From: Protea cynaroides
Taxonomy: Eukaryota; Streptophyta; Magnoliopsida; Proteales; Proteaceae
NCBI GenBank assembly: GCA_028583415.1
Contig: CM053269.1
Coordinates: forward strand, 41,963,016 to 42,027,015
Length of the DNA: 64,000 bases
Reading direction: 5' to 3'
A model generated the notes under the pieces. That model did no database searches. It was not told the origin of the DNA and saw only the letters and a list, made by a program, of their open reading frames with translations. Within the stretch, counting starts at the first letter, position 1; each line of letters starts with the position of its first letter. The position numbers were made by a program, and so were the translations under genes. Shown in pieces: positions 25,416 through 31,400 of this stretch.

Positions 25416-28400
25416 CTTGGGGATTTGCCTCCCCACCCCACCCAAAGACCAGAGAAAAAAAAAAGAAAAAAATGAAAAAGAGTACCTAGGGAAGAAAAGT
25501 ATCCTTCAACATGTTAAAATCCAACCCATTTTGTGGAGGCTAGGGGGTGCAACTTGGGCCGAGAAGCCCGAGCCAGCCTGTTCAAATGTTTGGGCTTGGG
25601 CTGGGATTTTTAGCCCGTGGGCCTGGCTGATTCTCACCAATCAATAACTAGGATTTGCTCGAGTCATCATACTGAAAAGCAGCCTGCATTTGTTGACTCT
25701 TGAGCTTGGTGTTGGTGCGATGTAAAACAAATCCCATCAACAACGGATTAGGATTGCTGTGGGGATTCATTAATGGTTGTGAATGTATATTCAATGATTG
25801 ACTACGGTTCATAAGAACAACAACTGAGATGCCAGGTGCGACTCAGAGAAGAGGATCATGACTTATGATGATGTTGATCATTTATTCGGTGTCAGGGATA
25901 TTCAGAGTTTTTTTCTCTAATTGCAGTTTTTTAGTTCGGGATAATAATGATAACAGTTACTATATATTTGGATATTGAAATTGAGATTTTTGAGATTGAC
26001 AATGATCCTTCTTTTCTAAGTGAACTAAAAAGCCTTTTTCTAGTTATTGGGATTTTACCTAATAAATTCTGTCTTATGGATAATATCTTCAGTCACAATT
26101 TCATTTTGCAATCCAATCTTGGAGCTACGGCTCCAAAGGATCGTGCAGTGGATGTGTCGTGTTTGAATTTCGTTACCTATTGCTCTTGCTGCCGTTGGAA
26201 TTGTGTGTTCGTTTCTGTTTGTTCAAAGAGCGACAATCAATGGTCTTAACATCTTTCACAATCCTTGGAGAGATAGTTCACTAATAGATCGAGGGATAAG
26301 TAATTCGACCCATTCACATACAGTTTATAAAGTAGGGGACAAAACGAAAATATAATATTTTGTATGCCCGAAAAGGATCAAACCTTCATCAATGAACTAA
26401 CAAAATCCCTTAAATTGTATCTGACTAAACCCAGATATTGTAGACATTCACTCATTTCCATCCGGTGATTAGCAAACCGCTTCACCACATCTAGAACTGA
26501 TTTGTCCTCTAACCCATCCTGAAAACGAAGCTTACAAGCCAACTTAACTAAAGAATTCGAAGTAGCGGCTGAAAATCTCTTTGATCTATATAATTGAATA
26601 GATTGTCAATTCGGGTGCCCTTCCAACATAGAATAGAATCGCCATGAGCTCTCCCAACAAATCTACATTTTATAATCAAGAAATGAAATCGAATTTCCTT
26701 TAATTAATTCTTGTTTCATTGATTCCTCTTAAAGATTTTATTTTAATTGGAATTTGGTTATTCACGATGTATGATGATCCCTGTTAAGCATCTATGGATG
26801 AATGGTTAAAGTGCCCAACTCATAATTGACAAATTCGTAGGTTCAATTCCTAGCCGGACCCTGCACAAATATGATCCAGACATGATATAATATATCAATC
26901 AACAAATTGAATGATGACAATTGTGCAATGAATAATGAAAAGCACTTAACAGTGGCTTCCCTCACTTTGTTCGTAATAGGCTACTAAGACGTCCCTCCCT
27001 CCCTTAAATGCGTATTAGTGAGGCTCGCTACAATGCCTCTATCTTCTATTGTAGGTCGATAGGTTTGCAATTGCCTATCTGCCCATTGAAGTACCCCTCT
27101 CTTGGGTAACCTCTGCCTGCCTCCTAGAATGAACTGTACTGAGAAATAGGAATAGCCTCTTTTGAGTTCCCCCATGCTATGGCTACTGCTACAGCATCAT
27201 ATGTCATGATCTTCTTTTCTAAGCTACACCTGGCATTGAAGTTGTTGTTATCAACCGTGGTCAATCCTGACTCCGAGCTTGGTCTATCCACATCATAAAT
27301 GTTAGCGTAACAAAACCGTACACTGCTTTGACTTAGTCAAAGTAGTTAGTGCTAGTTTCCAGGACTTGGACTCCTATTAGTATATGGACTCCTAATTAGT
27401 TTATTAGTTTGTTTTATTAATTTACTTTACCAATTAGGCTTGTTAGTTTCCTTTTTTGAATTTACTTTGTCTTTAGTTTGTGACTAAGACTCTGACTTGT
27501 AGAGTTCTAGATTTTATTTAATAGTTGTTTTCTTTTTTCTATTAATATAAGCTACAAAGATATGAGCGGATACACATCGATTCTCTCCATATTCTCTTAT
27601 TTTTCTATTTTGTTACATGGTATCAGAGCAATCCCCTGGATTGCCGTTTTGAGAGCCGTTTAAGATTCTTCGTTAGGTGTGTAGCCACTATTATTGTTGC
27701 TTTTACTACTACTGCTGCTACTACTATTACTTGGTTCACAGTAACCTATACTATATTGCTACTACTATTTGGTTCACAGTGACCTATACTGTGCTGTTGT
27801 TACTACTACTTGATTCACAGTGACCTATACTGTGCTGATACTACTACTTGGTTCACAGTGACCAATACTGTGTTGTACTACTACTATTGCTACTGCTCCT
27901 ACTATTACAACAGCTGCTTTAACTACTACATTGTTCCAAACTGAAGCTCTCACATTTCCCCATGCTCTAGCTTGAGGTGGGTTGTTAGTGAATAAAATTG
28001 TAACCGTACACAGCTTCGACTTAGTCAAAGTAGTTAGTGCTAGTTTCTACGACTTGTACTCCTATTATTATATGGACTCCTAATTAGTTTATTAGTTTGC
28101 TTTATTGATTTCCTTTATCAATTAGGCTTGTTAGTTTCCTTTTATTATTTTGAGTTTACTTTGTCTTTAGTTTGTGACTAGGACTCTGGCTTGTAGAGTT
28201 CCAGATCCTATCTAATATTTTTTTTCCCCCTATAAATACAAGCTACAAGGAGAGGTACAGGATACACATTGATTCTCTCCATCTTCTCTTATTTTTTTTA
28301 TTTTGTTATAATAGACTTTCTAGCGTTTTGCGTTCTATTTACTGCTAGTACCAGGTGAACTCATATTGGCCAAAGTGGAAGAGAACCCTAGACACTGTCA

Positions 28401-31400
28401 GAGTAAAGGATCATCAACAAGGGCGTTCTAGACTGACTCTTGAGTGAGTAGCCATTCAGACTTATCACTTTTCCATTAAATGTCAGGCATCAAGGATTGG
28501 AGGCCGGCCCCCCTAGGTGAGTCAAAAGATCTTCTTTCTAAATAAGAATAAATTGTCTTTCCCTTCCTCTACAAAGAAAGGTTTATTCCAAATCACAACA
28601 TAAGAGCCACCTACTTTAAATATCTTTCTTTGACTTTGATTCCAGAAAAAGAGAAATTTAGATCTTAGTAAGGGGCAAGAGAGACCAGATTCAAGATAGA
28701 AGGAGTAGAGTGGTTCTAGAACTAGGGCTAACAGTTGGGGAAGGTCAAAGTTCAAGCAAGCAGCTGATGCGAGGTTGGTTTTTAGGGGGAGGAGACACCC
28801 CTTCGATATAGAGGAATCAGCAGCTAATGAATTGAACGATTGCAGCATAAATGAAAAAGAAAGAAGGGGGCGTCAACTAACTGGGCTTGGAAGCTCACCC
28901 ACTACTAGACTGTCCTACTCACTGGGAAACCGCACCTATTCCCTTCTAGACTCCCGGAACACTAATTATATCGTCTCCTATGTCCTAACTAATGCTTCAC
29001 ACCTTGGGCTCAAAAATGCCAGCTTGAGGTCGGGTCAGACTGGAAATCGGGTTAAGGCCTCGGGCTAGGCCCTGCCTGACCCTAAGCTATGCATGTGTGT
29101 ATATAAAGTATATATGAAGAAATAAGGGGGGTGTGGACTTTACTAAAAATCGGAGAGTTGGAGACCTGAACCGATGACATGTAATAAAATAAGCAAGCCA
29201 TAGAACATCAAGGCAATTACAAACCTTGATTTTCTTTTCAATATATTATATTTTCTTTTCTATATATAATATACAGGTTCCACCCTTACTCAAAGCCCAA
29301 GTTGTGTAAATACTCGCGTTGCTGCCGCTGTTTCTCCCACCCCATCCAGTGTGCTGGGCTTGTGCCTGAGGCCATACCAGCACAATATCAGTCGGGGCTG
29401 GGCCTGGGTCCAGGTCAAAGCTAAGTTACCCCTGGGGTGAGTCTGGCTGAGTTGCACCCTTAGTGGAGGCTTTTAAAAAGTTAGCCTGTTCTGGTTTGAG
29501 CCCAACAAAGATGATGGTGCCAATCCTTGTCCCGACCAAGTGACCAAGCAATCTTCCAAATCAGAGTCTTCCCTGAAAGTGCTATTTGTGCAGAACTTCA
29601 GGGAAACCTAAGAGGGTTTTTTTTCTCTTTAAGTTGGAAGTGGGTTATCCCAAACTAGTATCAAATCACCAATTTATTGGCATGCTCAACAATACTCAGC
29701 AGAACCCTTTGCTACTTTTATTATAGATATAGATATGTCAACTTTTTGTTTTTATATTTCTTTTTTCAAAATTATGGAATATTATCCTAAATGCCAGGAA
29801 ACCAAGTGCCATCCTCAAAATATTTGTCCACCATTCCATTCTTATAAATATCACTTTGTATACTAAATTACTAATGTATTTGATTTTTTCTCTCATGCAT
29901 TTTCCACTGAAAATTGTAGTGTCATGCCTTGTGGTATATTCTGTTTCAGCTTTCCTTGATTGATTGTATTTATAGACATGTAGTGTATTTAGCTTCAAGC
30001 CTTTGAAAACTTCATTTTCTTTGCTGCTCAGAAATGTTCTAAATGCATCAAACTAACCTATAAACGATGGAAGGATTCCCTTGGTTCAAAATTTGATAAC
30101 GACTCATGGAAATTGCGATCCAATTCACTTGTATTCCGAATGGCTCAATCAGATGCAAACTGGAACTTCAAAGATCACTGGGCATGGAAACACATGAGTC
30201 ACATGGAATCTTGAGATTTGATACTGTTATACATGTTACAACTAATGTGGATTTGGAGCTACCATTGAATGTGTTCCACCTTAGAGATTGCTTGCAACCA
30301 AATCGATTTAATGTGATGATTGAAGTGTCTATTTTATTTTATGCCGCATGCATAATGGAAGACTACATTCATTAAAACACCAATTATATCAGATGATAGG
30401 AAGACAGGCTTAGAGGGGGAACCTCGGCGCGATGGGAAGGTTGCTCCATTGCGACATAGTGGTCAAGGGTTTGAATTGGGAAACAGCCTCTTTCTGAAGT
30501 GGGGGTAAGGGCGTAAGGCTGTGTACATCTGCCCCTCTCTAGACCTCGCGGTGAAGGGAGGGTGCACTGGGTATGCCCTCTTTTTTAGGAAGACTGGGCT
30601 TGTGTCTTCGATTAAGCTTCAAATTGAAGATATATCTACATATACATAGTATATATGTCTCTATGTATACAACTGTTTAACAAGAAAGTGTTACAGGAAA
30701 TGTAAATCACTTTAAACCAGGAAATATGTCGGAAATAATACAATTTTGAATTTCTAGATATATTTAGATTTTTCAAGTAGTGACACTGGTCACACAATAA
30801 CACAAATACAAGATTTTTCACTAATTTTATCACTGGAGAGAACACAAAGGATTTCTTTCTAACTATTAGTGTTGATATGAGTTAAAAGGGTTTAAAAAAA
30901 AGAAGAAGATGTTTTGTATGCTACTGGATTTGTTTATCTTTTTGTAGGATTGTAAGGGAATGAAATACAGCACATGATCAACGCATTATCCATAAAATGT
31001 TTTCCTTAACCAAAAACTCAGGGGAAGAGGACTGCTGGTAAAGGAGATTGATAAAAGGAGACATGCTTGGGAATCTAAATCTTATATATGGTGAACATTC
31101 CCCTATATGTTGAGTCTGGTGACTCAATTATATATTTGTATTGCTAAGATAGTGGTATTTGGTAGAAGCAGTGAAAAGATATTGAAATACTAGGAAATGT
31201 AACATGAACTTCTGTTTTTGGTACCCCAAAAAAAATGGTGACATTTTGTATTAAATATTGGGAATGTTGAAACCATTTGAAGTTTCTGATACATGTATGT
31301 GCAGCTACATGGCAAGCATAATATCTTTTAAGAATTACATCTCAATGTCATTATTAAATTTGTCACTTGGCTAAAAATTTTCAGAATTAGTGTATTTGCT

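Larger units (their letters stand above)
27300..28310 (+). mobile_element. TRIM (miniature terminal-repeat retrotransposon)
   Basis: Two direct repeats of about 320 bp, 27300-27617 and 27983-28310, begin TGTTAG and end TGTTACA/TGTTATA. They share long blocks such as GACTTAGTCAAAGTAGTTAG and GGACTCCTAATTAGTTTATT. The tRNA-Met-type primer site TGGTATCAGAGC follows the left repeat at once, and a short purine tract GAGGTGGG precedes the right one. The internal part is only 365 bp and has no coding capacity. The flanks ATAAA and ATAGA may be a decayed 5 bp duplication. Confidence 0.85.
25542..29463. mobile_element. hAT-type non-autonomous element carrying organelle-like DNA
   Basis: Bounded by the perfect 8 bp duplication TGGAGGCT (25534-25541 and 29464-29471). 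The ends are inverted: AGGGGGTGCAACTTGGGCCG on the left and CTAAGGGTGCAACTCAGCCA (complement) on the right. Both ends have the Gly-Cys-rich GGGCTTGGGCTGGG / GGGGCTGGGCCTGGG style of this class. No transposase is inside. Instead there are a plastid accD piece, a plastid trnI-CAU region, mitochondrion-like spacer, and a TRIM retrotransposon. Confidence 0.7.

Noticed and set aside
26788..26866. Functional tRNA-Ile(CAU)
   Set aside because: Acceptor stem is broken and the context is transferred plastid DNA in an intron.
30106..30375. 89-codon plus-strand frame in the F2KP intron
   Set aside because: No recognisable motif and low-information composition; treated as chance.
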